Shown here piece by piece: positions 36,200-46,528 of a stretch of 64,000 nucleotides of DNA. Every line of letters starts with the position of its first letter. Within the stretch, counting starts at the first letter, position 1. The notes below the pieces were generated by a model, which saw nothing but the letters and a program-made list of their open reading frames with translations, made no database searches and was not told the origin of the DNA. The translations under genes and the position numbers were made by a program. Origin of the DNA: Lunularia cruciata (lineage: Eukaryota > Streptophyta > Marchantiopsida > Lunulariales > Lunulariaceae). The stretch lies in NCBI GenBank assembly GCA_948567375.1, contig OX419757.1:14198001-14262000 (forward strand). Direction: 5' to 3'.

Positions 36200-37950
36200 G
36201 AGACAACATCTGCCCTTCTCCTCTGCAAGAACACAATGTTGCATCCTTGAGGAGATCATCAAAATGGTGATGTAGGCACCCAAATATCTCAATCGCTAGA
36301 AGGCAAAGGTATTAAGGATAGTTTGGGTTCTTGGTGGTCCTCCTTGCCTACTGTGCATCATAGAAAGTGTACACAGGGCCAAGTTCAAATTGAGCTAAAT
36401 GAGGGATCACTAGAGCTCATGCTCCAATATAAGTTACTTGGGCGGTGGCCTATTGCACTATGAGACCGCATCCACCCAAGACTATTGGGAGAGCTATATG
36501 TTGCATACACCATTCATCTTATATATATGGAAGCATGCATAGCCCTAACAAAGTGGAGAAAGTATGGTGAATAGTACTATCAAACATCCACAAATGTGGC
36601 AATAGTGTGTTTGTAGGAGGGAATGTGTATGCCAAATATGAGACCCTAGGGAAGTAACACCAACTAAGCATGGAAAAGGCCACCTAGGCATTCCACAACC
36701 TAAGGAGGAGGTGAGCATGGACTGTGGCCTATACTAAGGTGTCCAATATGAACAAACTAAAAAAAAATTCTTGTCCTAAAGGATAGCCCAAAATTTTCAA
36801 GCCTTGTATAGGGCATTGGAATCCTGGTGGGAAGTCAAAGGGAGTGAAGACGTGCATGAGCTCCACACCTTGCATTCACGAGTTTGGACTCATAAACCCA
36901 AGGCCTCTAGGTTGAGTGTGAGAGAAAATATTGCACTAATTACATCTTCCAAAGGGCACACAATATGAGTGTAGTAGAAGACAAATGGGAAAAGACAAGA
37001 TGAGGAAGTTACTACCACTTGCTGTAAAGTTGTGTAATGCATTACACGGCTTTGAGGAGGCCTTCCCAATGGATCTCCCTATTTTGTGCACTCAGTTGAT
37101 GTCATTTGTGAGAACTCTCCTATAGCGGTATAGTGGTTATATAATAGAAGTGTCTCAATACCATAAAAAGTATGGATAAAGAGGATCAAGGAGAGGATCT
37201 GATTTGTAGTTGAGCAAAGAATGTAGGATAATGTTGGACAAGAGATGGTATTGAAGGCATTAAAGATATCAACTTGGACCACCCAATCTGGATGGATGTC
37301 CAAGGATGCTTGAATGCCTATAATAATCATCTCATAGCTCCTTGGAGTAGCCATAGCAAACTAATGGGGAGACACAAAGGAAGAAAAAGACTAATGCAAC
37401 TATAAGTAAATAGTGCATAATACCAAATGCAAAAAAACATTGCCAATGGTAATGGGATGCACACTTAAGGTCTCCTTTGCAAGAGCAAAAAAACAAGAGA
37501 CTTCAAATAGACAAGATGCTCTAGGAGGTACCTAATCGGAGGCAATGCACTGATAGAATGCAAAGAGAAGAGGAAAGCCCAGATTTGGAGCATCTAGAGA
37601 GAGGCAATCCCACAAGTGCTCAAGAACTAGCCTGGATGGCAAACCCAATGAGAACATGAAGAGTGGAGTAGAGCATGTGCAAAGCAAGACTTTGTAAGTT
37701 GTAACTCCTCATTTGGATGATAATCATGGAGGAACAAAGGAAGGTCCTCAAAGGAGGGTGGATGTAAGATCTGTAGGTCTTATAAAGTCTTAGAAGAGAA
37801 AATCGTTGGTCAAGAGGGTGAAAGTTTTGATTGCCTACATGTACTTCCCTATTTGACCTAACATCAAGGATCAATGGAAGTGATAGTACTTTAGAGGTAG
37901 AGCATGGAGCTATGGAGACTTTGCAATCCTCCTAGTTGTGGCATGGGCCC
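36200..37950 (-). pseudogene. Old, decayed non-LTR reverse transcriptase copy
   Basis: The minus strand carries scattered matches, in the right order, to the non-LTR element intact at 46.3-48.8 kb. From high to low coordinate: near 37.6 kb a counterpart of EHLRDCF (EHLWDCL); near 37.45 kb HPITIGNVFLHLV (intact copy RPIAIGEIFLRLV); at 37.27-37.35 kb ATPRSYEMIIIGIQASLDIH and WVVQVDIFNAFNTIS (RT motif A with its aspartate); near 37.08 kb GDPLG (motif B); near 36.45 kb ALPIVLGGCGL. There are many stops and frameshifts. This copy is much more diverged than the others and represents an older insertion or subfamily. Its ends are not defined; the chromovirus at 38675 may have landed in its upstream part. 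Confidence 0.7.
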
Positions 37951-38588
37951 TAATGGGGTACTCCTCTTGAAGGGTTGCTCGATCTCCTCTCAAGAACCTA
38001 TGAATCCTAAAGGCAATCTCTCGATGGCCCAAAGTGCCTCCATGGGCTAGAAGGAGTAATGTTCATAGGGAGAAAAGAGCTAATAATGTCCAAGTGGAGA
38101 CATCTCTCCCATGGTCATCAGCCAAAATAGCACATAGTACAAAGGAGAGTATGGATACCGCAAGAGGACAAAAGGTATAAGAATCTTGGTATACATCTGT
38201 GGTTATGGCAAACCTAGTCAGAATGCTTGGATAGGGTCCAAAGAGTGTAACCAAGTATATGAGTTGGGGAGCGGGAATAGTAGTGCTATTTGCTTGCATA
38301 TGCAAACAACTAGATTTCCCTCTATGATGTGCAAGGTCAATCTCTACCCATGGACAATCTAGACAAGATTGTGCGAGAAATTGATGGAGTGGGATATAGG
38401 GATGTGCCGAGGGCCTAGATGGAAAAAACAAGCCTATTTTTGTGGAGGTGGCAAGGCAATAGGAGTAGGAAGAAGCTTAGAATCATCCTATAAAGGTGGC
38501 AAGGCCATAGGTGTGAGAGGAGAGTCTAAGATAGAGGGAGGATGTGGAGAGTTCATGACATGAAGATGAAGGATATGGAGGTATCTAG
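37951..38588. other. Probable upstream remains of the old retroelement
   Basis: A 122-codon minus-strand frame at 38063-38431 has no recognisable domain. By position it would be the N-terminal region of the decayed element at 36.2-37.95 kb, but no sequence match to the other copies was seen. No other gene. Confidence 0.35.
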
Positions 38589-38636
38589 TGGGGCATCCTC
38601 CATAAGGGAGTCCTCTCCCTTATGGAGGATGCCCCA
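38589..38636. repeat. Perfect 22-bp inverted repeat with TCCT loop
   Basis: Left arm 38589-38610 starts TGGGGCATCCTCC and ends AAGGGAG; right arm 38615-38636 is its exact reverse complement; the loop is TCCT (38611-38614). It lies 38 bp upstream of the chromovirus 5' LTR. Confidence 0.92.
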
Positions 38637-38674
38637 AGGCACTCTAATAGTATAGGAGAAGCATATGTCCTAAG

Positions 38675-39087
38675 TGTAACAATATGGAGCTTAGCGATGA
38701 AGTTAGTTGGGCTTACAAAGTAGCACATAAGACAAATTAGCCTAGAATATTCTAGAAGTATCTAGGAAGCTTCTTTGGAAGCTTCTTGGCTAGCTTAGCT
38801 TGCACCTCAAGTAAGTAGCTTCTAGAAGCTTCCAACTAGCTTAGCTTGCACGCCAAGTAGACGACTTCTAGAAGAAAGCTTCTTGAGAAGCTTCCTAGTT
38901 AACTTGGCTTGCACTCTAAGAAAGCGGCTTGAGGAAGCTTCTTGAGAAGCTTCTCAAGTGCCTTGTATGCTACCTATAAATACCAAAGCCACGGCTCATG
39001 CTAGGCATTCAGAGTTTTCCCTCATTCAAGTGTCCCAATGTGAGTTTCCATTCTCCCATTTTCTCTCTTTGGATTTGGTCTTTTACA
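38675..39087 (+). repeat. Chromovirus 5' LTR (413 bp)
   Basis: Starts TGTAACAATATGG and ends GGTCTTTTACA, so it has TG...CA ends. A TATA box TATAAATA is at 38975-38982. The upstream half is packed with AAGCTTC/GAAGCTT palindromic motifs and AGCTTAGCTTGCAC repeats, which recur in the 3' LTR. Confidence 0.92.
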
Positions 39088-39088
39088 T

Positions 39089-39100
39089 TGGTATTAGAGC
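39089..39100 (+). promoter_or_regulatory. Primer binding site (tRNA-iMet type)
   Basis: TGGTATTAGAGC lies one base after the LTR end. It matches the standard plant TGGTATCAGAGC site, complementary to the 3' end of initiator tRNA-Met, with one C-to-T change. Confidence 0.88.
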
Positions 39101-39238
39101 AAGACTTGGATGGATGGAATTTATGGACCACCAAATCCACTTCCACCAAACCATTGGGATTTTTGCCTCCAAATACTATCCAAGCATCATTTCACACAAT
39201 TCATCACTTCGCACTTTGGACAAGATTTTCTACATATG

Positions 39239-40990
39239 ACCACCATATCTAAGGAACCCTTGGTGCTTCCGGTTGTAACTTATGGAGAACGATGGACATG
39301 TTGTTTTTATGTGTTAATAAATAAGATAGATTGGGAGTGGTGTGATAGAGTAGCAACCATGGCAGCAATACCCAATGTTATCCTTGCTATGCAGCAACAA
39401 ATTGAGCACCTAACTTGATTGTTGGATGAACAAGATCTTCGGCAACAAGAGCAGGTGGAGAGAGTACCAATTCAAGAAGGAGAAGATTGGATCAGATTCT
39501 CTAAACTTAAGGTATTTGAAGGCAAGAATCTTCTGGGTGCAGTGGAGAATTTTTTGTTTGATTGTGAATGTTATTTTGAAGCTACCAGTCTTCAAGACGA
39601 GCAAAAATAGATTCTCTTGGCTTCTAGCCAATTGGATGGAGTAGCAAAGCTATGGTGGAGATTCCGAGTGGAGAAAGCTGAATGACAAATTGTCGCACCA
39701 ATCTTGACATGGGCAGAATTCAAGAGTGCAATAATTAGTCAGTTCCAAGCTATAAATGCCACACGAGCTGCACGGGATAAGTTGGTAGAGTTGAAACAGA
39801 TTGGCTCTATAATAAGTTAGATCATGCAGTTCCAAAACACCATCATGCAAATTCCAGATATATTGGAAGGTGAAACTCTGGATCGATTTGTGAGAGGCTT
39901 GAAGGCAAGAACCAAATTAAAGGTAACCATGCAAGAGTGTAATACCATGAGCTAGCCATATGATCTAGATGTGAAATTTGGTTTGGTAACATCTAGAATG
40001 ATATTATACATGATGGTTAAAATAGATCAAATAGAAGTATCACCAAAAGAGTACTTCTACTAATAGAGAAAAAACCAAAATAGACTTGAGAACCTTAGAA
40101 CCAATAGCTAGACATATGATTTAAAGGTGAGAATCGATTTGGTAACATCTAGAAGGATGTTATACATGATGGACTAAATAGATCATAAAGAGGTATCACC
40201 AAAAAGGGACTTCTACTAATAGAGTAGGAATTGAAATACGCCTAAAATCTTTGAAGGCAATTTCGGAAGCCTAAACGGATGAATTAGGCCTCAAAAATGT
40301 GTGAACCCTCCCCCAAATGGAGGAAAGGCTGGCCTTCCCTCCTCTTGGGTTTCTCTAGTTGAGAGCTTTCCAATGGTACCTTACTCACGTGATTCTGAGA
40401 CTCCTACAAGAAGATTCTCTAAAAAAATTCCCTCCAGTCAAAGCTTGTTTGACCAACCAGATAGGACCTAGACCGACATGTCACCCATCCAAGTAAGTAA
40501 TCCAAGGGTGGAGCTTGATGACATGTCACCTATCTGTGTGCCTAATCCTATGGTGGAGCTTCCTTGGAGGAGATCCTCTTTGTCTATATAATAAAGAGAA
40601 GGTGGTCTTTTGGGGCACCAAATGTTGAGTGTTTAATATGTGTTTTCTCTCTTCTCTTGTCCTCGGAGTATTACAGAGAGCCACAACACTTGGAGGAAGC
40701 CATGCGGTTGACCAAACATTTTGATTCATTGGTGGTAACAACTTGGTCTCGATCTCAACCTCCACAGAGCCTACCAATACACTACACACAAGTGGAGGAG
40801 CCAGCACCAATGGAGATTGATGTCATTCAACAAAGACCACTTAGCACGGTAGATAAAGAGAAACTATGACAAAATGGTGGTTGTTTTTATTGTTGCCAAT
40901 TGGGGCATCGCATTGTTGAATGTCCACTCAAGAATGGATGACCTCAACAAGTTGCCCAAGTGGAGGTTGTGGAGCGGAATGATCATGGAA
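39239..40990 (+). pseudogene. Chromovirus gag, broken
   Basis: The capsid-like part starts near 39239 and shows typical gag text: LKVFEGKNLLGAVENFLFDC near 39510, then AKLWWRF near 39645. It is interrupted by stops near 39609, 39683 and 39820 and by the nested solo LTR at 39938-40675. After the LTR the frame resumes as EEAMRLTKHFDSLV. The nucleocapsid zinc knuckle CFYCCQLGHRIVEC (C-x2-C-x4-H-x4-C) is at 40882-40923. A stop lies just before it (40867-40869) and another just after. Two of these stops occupy positions where arginine is expected. Confidence 0.85.
39938..40675 (+). mobile_element. Solo LTR nested in chromovirus gag (738 bp)
   Basis: Starts TGTAATACC and ends GTATTACA, with an 8-bp terminal inverted repeat and TG...CA ends. 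It is flanked by AAGAG and GAGAG, a 5-bp target duplication with one mismatch. Removing the 738 bp plus one 5-bp duplication brings the gag frame on the two sides into register. It matches the solo LTR at 62731-63439 over its whole length, and both carry an internal imperfect direct repeat of about 155 bp (GGTAACATCTAGAA…TTATACATGATGG). A TATA-like TATATAATA is at 40585-40593. No internal retroelement sequence is present, so this is a recombined solo LTR; a MITE-like element is the less likely alternative. Confidence 0.85.
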
Positions 40991-41084
40991 ACGAGGAATC
41001 TCAGTAGGAGATTTTGAGCCCCCTATTGGGAGCTTGATTAGTTCCAATGGGATTGAAGGCTTGACCTATGCAAGTTTGCTTTAG

Positions 41085-41426
41085 TTGCAGGGTACAATAT
41101 CTAATTGGGGTGGTAGGATTTTGCTTGATTTTGAAAGTTCAAAGAATTGTATGTCTATGCAAGTAGCAAAAGAATTGGATATTCCTATCAAGCCAGTGAT
41201 TGGAAATAGTTTAATGATGGTGGACGGTAGAAAGGGTTCTGCATTCCGCATCTCGCATCTTGTTACCTTCAAGATTGGGAAGGAGTATTTGAAGTGTATG
41301 AGGTTTGTAGTCGCACCTCTACACTATGATATCATTCTGGGTCTACCTTGGCTTGAACATCATAAGGTTCAATTTGATTGGACCCAATGCCAAATTCAAG
41401 TACAACACCAAGGTAGGAATTTCTGA
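41085..41426 (+). pseudogene. Chromovirus aspartic protease, active site lost
   Basis: A retropepsin-like region: ILLDFESSKNCMSMQVAKEL occupies the position of the usual LIDSGATHNFI. The catalytic D-S/T-G is now D-F-E, so the enzyme would be dead. The typical HYDIILGLPWLEHH follows near 41330, confirming the fold assignment. It ends in a TGA at 41424-41426 in the same frame as the downstream reverse transcriptase. Confidence 0.85.
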
Positions 41427-41741
41427 TTAGGTTGTTTGGCATCTCTGAGTAAGACACCTAAGAATAATCATTCCCAAGATGGGAAGTTTGTCGAGAAGGC
41501 AACCAGGGAGCAAGCTTGGAAGAGAGATAAATCCCTAGAAGGGAAGTTTTTTAGTAAAGCAGCCATAGAGCAAGCTTTGGAGGAAGATAAGTTTGTATTT
41601 GCGGTGTGGATCAAGCCGATTGCACAAGAACAATCTGCAGAGGGCCGAGAGCCTCATCAAGCAATGGTTAATTGGATAGTTAAGGAGTCTGCAGACGTGT
41701 TTTCAAATGATCTGTCAAAGTGATTACACTTTGATTGAGGT

Positions 41742-42575
41742 ATGCCCTTCAAGATCAAGTTATTGCCAAGGAGTACTCCAATGAGTAGACAGATCTATCG
41801 GCTCTCACCAAAGGAGTTGGAGGAGTTACGAACAACACTTACAAAGTTGTTGAAGAAGGACTTCATACAATATAGTACCTCTCCTTGGGGAGCACCGGTA
41901 CTATTTGTTCTAAAGAAGGATGGAGGACTTTGTTTCTATTTTGATTATTGTGGGCTCAATAAGCAAACCATGAAGAATGCATATCCCTTACCTCAGATCG
42001 ATGACTTGCTTGATCAACTAAGTGGAGCACACTACTTTTCCAAGTTGGATCTTTGTAGCGGCTATTGGCAAATTCCTATTGATAGAAAGGATGTGCAAAA
42101 GACTACCTTTTGCACAAGGTATGGGCATTTTGAGTGGAGGTTTCTACCTTTTGGACTCACTAATGCTCTAGCAGTCTTCATGGATCAGATGCATTGGGTG
42201 CTGGATGGACTATTGAATCGGTCCGTGGTGGTGTTTTTGGATGATATCTTAATCTATAGCAAGACAGAGATAGAACACGTGAATCATGTGCGAGAAGTCC
42301 TAAGACGACTACGACAATGGAAATTTTACTACAAGAAGTCAAAGTGTGCCTTTTGGCAAAAGGAGGTTACCTTCTTGGAGCATAAGATCTCATCAGAGGA
42401 GATCAAGATGGAAGAAGAGAAGATCAAGACCATTACTTATTGGCCTACCCCAAAGGATGCTACAGAAGTATGGGCATTCAATAGATTGGCCAGCTTTTAC
42501 CAACGGTTCATCCACTATTATGCTCATGTGGGTGCACCATTGATTGACCTCTTAAGAAAGAACTTGAGCTTCTAG
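41742..42575 (+). pseudogene. Chromovirus reverse transcriptase
   Basis: Reverse transcriptase of the Ty3 type with FIQYSTSPWGAPVLFVLKKD near the start, KNAYPLPQIDDLLDQLSGA, FSKLDLCSGYWQI (motif A aspartate) and VVFLDDILIYS, the YxDD box in the F-L-D-D form. The catalytic aspartates are retained. The frame closes with a TAG at 42573-42575 at the start of the RNase H connection, and it is continuous with the protease frame upstream through an in-frame TGA at 41721-41723. Confidence 0.92.
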
Positions 42576-42579
42576 TGGA

Positions 42580-43106
42580 CCACCAAGCATGAAGAAGCAT
42601 TCCAGAAGTTAAAGCATATGGTGTCTTCAAGACACATTCTTCAACGATATGATCCTCAACTACCTTGTGTGTTTGATTTTGATGCTTCTAACTTTGCAAT
42701 TGGAGTTGTGTTGCAACAAGAATTCCCAGATAGACTACATCCCATTGCCTTTGTGTCTTGCCAAATAAATATAGTTGAAAGAAACTACTCTGCTTGAGAT
42801 TGGTAACAACTTGCAATGGTATATATCACCAAGGTATGGAGGCATTATCTCTTGGGGAAAGAAGTGATCATGCAAACTGATCACAAGCCATTGTTGCAAA
42901 CCCTACACTTGGAGCACATGAAGAGTCAACATCATCTATGGGAAGAGCAACTCCAATTGTTTGACATCAAACTTGAGTACAAACCAAGTCGATTCCATAT
43001 CATCCCTGATGCTCTATCACGACAACCTGATTTGAAGGCTCTTCCTCTCATCACAGCGGCAATTACAACGATGTCAATTGACCCCAAAGTCCATAACAAG
43101 TTTTGA
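42580..43106 (+). pseudogene. Chromovirus RNase H
   Basis: The segment contains VFDFDASNFAIGVVL with the first catalytic aspartate (usually DASxxAxGxVL), then YLLGKEVIMQTDHKPLLQTL with the TDHKPL box, and RFHIIPDALSRQPD with the conserved ADALSR-like end. In-frame stops lie near 42795 and 42804 and at 43104-43106. Confidence 0.85.
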
Positions 43107-43253
43107 TCAGCTCTACAATAAGATCTCTTCTTCCAAATGGTACACGGTCGTCTGACAGCATACAACAAGGAGTAAAACACCTTCTCCTTCAAGGAAGGCT
43201 TCTTGTTCCATGTGGACCAGATCTATGTTCCAGCCAAAGGTGATCTTTGACTT

Positions 43254-44324
43254 GTGCGCCTTCAAGAAGCCCATGATTTACCAATAGCTGGTCACATGGG
43301 AGTAGACAAGACCTTGGGCACCCTCCAATGCCAATGGTGGTGGCCCAACATGACCCGAGATGTTCAAGAATTTGTCCAATCGTGTGAGATCTGCCAACAT
43401 AATAAGGCCAGCAACCAAAAGCCGAGTGGACTCCTTCAACCACTTGCCATTCCATCCGCTCACTGGGAGCATGTGAGCTTGGATCTCATCACATCTTTGC
43501 CAAAGACAAAACAAGGACACATCGCAATTGTGGTGTTTGTGGATAAGTTTAGTAAGCAAATCTACTTGGCACCAACCTATGATATCGTGGATGCTCCAAT
43601 CTTAGCGCAAATCTAATTTGAAAATGTCTTCAAGCATCATGGGATGCCACATGTACTCATCTCCTACCATGATCCTTGATTTATTGGGAAGTTTTGGCAA
43701 GCATTCTTCCAGATACTCGGCACCAAGCTTGTTTTGTCCACTACCTATCGTCCTCAAACTGATGGAAAAATCGAACATGAAAATCATACATTGGAGGATA
43801 TGTTGCGTGCTTTTGTCAATGTCCACCATACCAATTGGGATGAACGTCTTGCAGCTGCAGAATTTGCCTACAACAATTCCAAACAGGCAAGCACCGGATT
43901 TTCTCCTTTCTTTCTCAATTTTGGCCAAGATCCGCTTGTTCTAGATTCTCTTTTTGCTCCCCCTCCATCTCAAGTTCCTCATGCTTCCACATTCTTGACC
44001 ACTATATCCCACTCTCTCCAGCAAGCCAAGTCTCACCTCCTTGTTGCTCAGAATTGCCAAAAACAATATGCGGACCACCATCGTCGTGATCTCACCTTTG
44101 AAGTTGATGATAAAGTCATGTTATCCTCTAGTAACCTCCCTCTCCTACTTGATACCCAAGTTTGTAAACTTGCCTCTAATTGGATAGGACCCTTTGATAT
44201 CACCCAAATTGTCCCTCATGTTGCTTATCGACTTGCCTTGCCTTGTCATATGCATATCCATCATGTCTTTCATATTTCCAAGTTGAAACACTTTGTTCCT
44301 AACCCCTCTTCCTTTTCCTCTTGA
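43254..44324 (+). pseudogene. Chromovirus integrase, broken
   Basis: The zinc-binding HHCC domain is visible (HDLPIAGH then CEICQHNK), followed by the catalytic core with SLDLITSLP (first aspartate). The second catalytic aspartate, normally SDRD, reads SYHD, so it is lost. TDGKIEHENHTLEDMLR carries the third position with its glutamate. A GPFDITQIV and HHVFHISKLKHF region closes the integrase before the chromodomain. In-frame stops: TAA at 43614-43616, TGA near 43678 and TGA at 44322-44324. Confidence 0.9.
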
Positions 44325-44590
44325 ATCCAGCCTCCCCTTCTTCTTGTCCCTATCAATGATCATGAGGAATACGAAGTTGATCATATCCTTGTGAGTCGCC
44401 ATATTCAACGAGGCTGTCCCTATCAATGATCATGAGGATTACAAAGTTAATCATATCCTTGTGAGTTGCCATATTCAACGAGGCCGTCGCCAACATACGG
44501 AGTACAAGGTCCTTTGGAAAGGGAATCCTCTTCATGATGCCACATGGGAATCTCTTTCTCACCTCCAAAATGCACAGACAGCCATCTAGG
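44325..44590 (+). pseudogene. Chromodomain with 70-bp tandem duplication
   Basis: The sequence after the integrase stop reads EYEVDHILVSRHIQRG, then a second version DYKVNHILVSCHIQRG and YKVLWKGNPLHDATWESLSH, the chromodomain pattern of chromoviruses (target-choice module binding modified histone tails). Bases 44345-44414 are duplicated at 44415-44484; 70 is not a multiple of three, so the second copy is in a different frame from the integrase and the chromodomain is split. The copies differ at a few positions, so the event is not the newest change. Confidence 0.88.
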
Positions 44591-44627
44591 AATTCAAAGC
44601 TTCATTGGTGACAAGGACGTCACCAAC

Positions 44628-44643
44628 TAGCGGCGGAGGAATA
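44628..44643 (+). promoter_or_regulatory. Polypurine tract of the chromovirus
   Basis: AGCGGCGGAGGAATA immediately precedes the 3' LTR start TGTAAC, in the position expected for the plus-strand primer. It is purine-rich with two pyrimidine interruptions. Confidence 0.7.
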
Positions 44644-45075
44644 TGTAACAATATGGAGTTTAGCGATGAAGTTAGTCGGGCTTACGAAGTAGCACATAAG
44701 ACAAATTAGCCTAGAATATTCCAAAAATATCTAGGAAGCTTCTTGGGAAGCTTCTTGACTAGCTTAGCTTGCACCTCCGGTAAGTAGCTTCTAGAAGGAA
44801 GCTTCTAGAAGCTTCCAACTAGCTTAGCTTACATGCCAAGTAGACGACTTCTAGAAGGAAACTTCTTGAAAAGCTTCCTAGTTAACTTGGCTTGCGTACT
44901 AAGAAAGCGGCTTGAGGAAGCTTCATGAGAAGCTTCTCAAAAGCCTTGTATGCTACCTATAAATACCAAAGCCAAAGCCAAAGCTCATGCTAGACATTCA
45001 GAGTTTTCTCTCATTCAAGTGTCTCAATGTGAATTTCAATTCTCCTATTTCTCTCCTCAGATTTGGTCTTTTACA
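44644..45075 (+). repeat. Chromovirus 3' LTR (432 bp)
   Basis: Starts TGTAACAATATGG and ends GGTCTTTTACA, matching the 5' LTR end to end with scattered substitutions and a few small insertions (for example an extra CCAAAG unit after the TATA box at 44958-44965). Confidence 0.92.
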
Positions 45076-46262
45076 CTTGGGATCAAGGGGAAGCCATGTG
45101 GATAAACCTCATCAACTACGGGTGTATACTTAAAAAGGCAATGTAAAGGTTGACCTTACTTGCTTCCATATATAGGATATGGGGTGCTAGATGAGGAGTG
45201 ATGTTGGCGATAGTCCCTCTATGGCCAGTGCCAATGAATAAAGTTGAGGCATATGGAAAGAATATAATGAAGGTGTACACCTCTTGAAGAGTACCCAAGA
45301 AAGGCTATGATAAGAAAGGGAGACATAGTAGAGAAATAAGATGTATATTGATGCAAAAGAAAAAACAAACAAAAAAAGATAGAAAAAAATAAACAAACGC
45401 CTATAAGAGGGGTGAGGAGAGCATATTTTCAACCACTAGAGATCTCCCTCCGCCTCCAATGTCTCGTCCATATGGAGGTGCAAGTGCCTGTCCATGGTAG
45501 TAGTGCTTGACGCCCAAACCCAAACCCATGCACGTGCTACTGAAGTCTATAATGGTAAATATGGGAAGTTGCTTCCAATGGCTCGCTATTACTCAGTAGT
45601 AGTGCTTTGCTCTTGATCCGAAGTGCCCACTGATGAAGTCACTGGAGATCCACCATCTTGAAGGCTCCACCACTCGAAATACCTACCCCTCTTGTACAAA
45701 AACCTTTGGTACAAGAACATTTTTATATAGGAACCTTTGGATAAAAAAAATTTGTTATAAGAACTTTGTAAAAAAACACACCAACTCCAAAACTTTCCCA
45801 TACAAGAACCTATCAATGCGTCAATTCCTTAATCATGATTTTGAAAAGTAAACCTCTATTGTCTCCTTCACACTTAATCCTCAGTCCCTTTAAATCTCTA
45901 TTGTCTCCTTCACACTTAATCCTCAATCCCTTCAACCTCTGGCTTAATTCTCACTTAATTAAACCCATGCACGATAGAGACCACAAGAGCTGGGGTTATC
46001 TGGAACTGTTGTTCCGTTATTATGCTCCCGTTGAGACTAAATAGTAAGAAGACATAAATCAGGTACATGTAAACTAAATGCTTTTGCTCTAAATTGATTC
46101 ATTTGTCCCAAGTGTCTCAGGAGAATTAATTTCTTCCCTTGACTCCAAAGGCTAGGACGGCGAGGCTTGAACTGTCCCTATCCCGAGCTGCACATCCAAT
46201 GCTCTCTTTTGCTCCTACGGTTGGGTTTCGCCTTCCTGCAGAGTCTCAAAACATGGATCTAA
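45076..46262. other. Intergenic, no recognisable gene
   Basis: Possibly the continuation of the DNA into which the chromovirus inserted. It contains a poly-A-rich patch near 45355-45390, repeated ACAAGAACxTTTGG motifs near 45690-45790 and a 42-bp tandem repeat at 45854-45937. No coding domain. Confidence 0.45.
45854..45937. repeat. 42-bp tandem repeat, two copies
   Basis: CTCTATTGTCTCCTTCACAC starts at 45854 and 45896. The copies differ by two or three bases. Confidence 0.85.
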
Positions 46263-46528
46263 ATTTCTAACAGGAGAAAAAAGGTGACCGCGTAGGAAAA
46301 ATGAAGGATGGGAAGACCCCATCAAGCCGTACAAGGGAGAGACAAAAAAGGTAACATGGGGCTAAGCCCCAAAAGAGTCTGTATGAGAAATCTGCCCTAC
46401 CGCACCTAAGATATCCGAGCTATGCAAGTCGTACGGTCTACACACAACTGGAGCATCCAAAGAAACATCACCTAAAGTGATTGCTCTCCTATGGATTGCA
46501 CCAACCACTGCCCTGCAATAGATACACG

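Larger units (their letters stand above)
38675..45075 (+). mobile_element. Degenerate Ty3/gypsy chromovirus (LTR retrotransposon)
   Basis: A 6.4-kb element with both LTRs (38675-39087 and 44644-45075), a primer-binding site matching initiator tRNA-Met, gag with a zinc knuckle, pol in the order protease, reverse transcriptase, RNase H, integrase, and a C-terminal chromodomain, which places it among the plant chromoviruses. Without the nested solo LTR (39938-40675) it would be about 5.7 kb. Pol stays in a single frame for about 3.2 kb and is broken only by in-frame stops. The LTRs differ by many substitutions and small indels, so the insertion is not recent. Flanking pentamers are CTAAG and CTTGG: only three of five bases match, so the target duplication is decayed or absent. 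Confidence 0.93.

Noticed and set aside
38675-45075. Target-site duplication CTAAG/CTTGG for the chromovirus
   Set aside because: Only three of five bases match, so it cannot be claimed as a true duplication.
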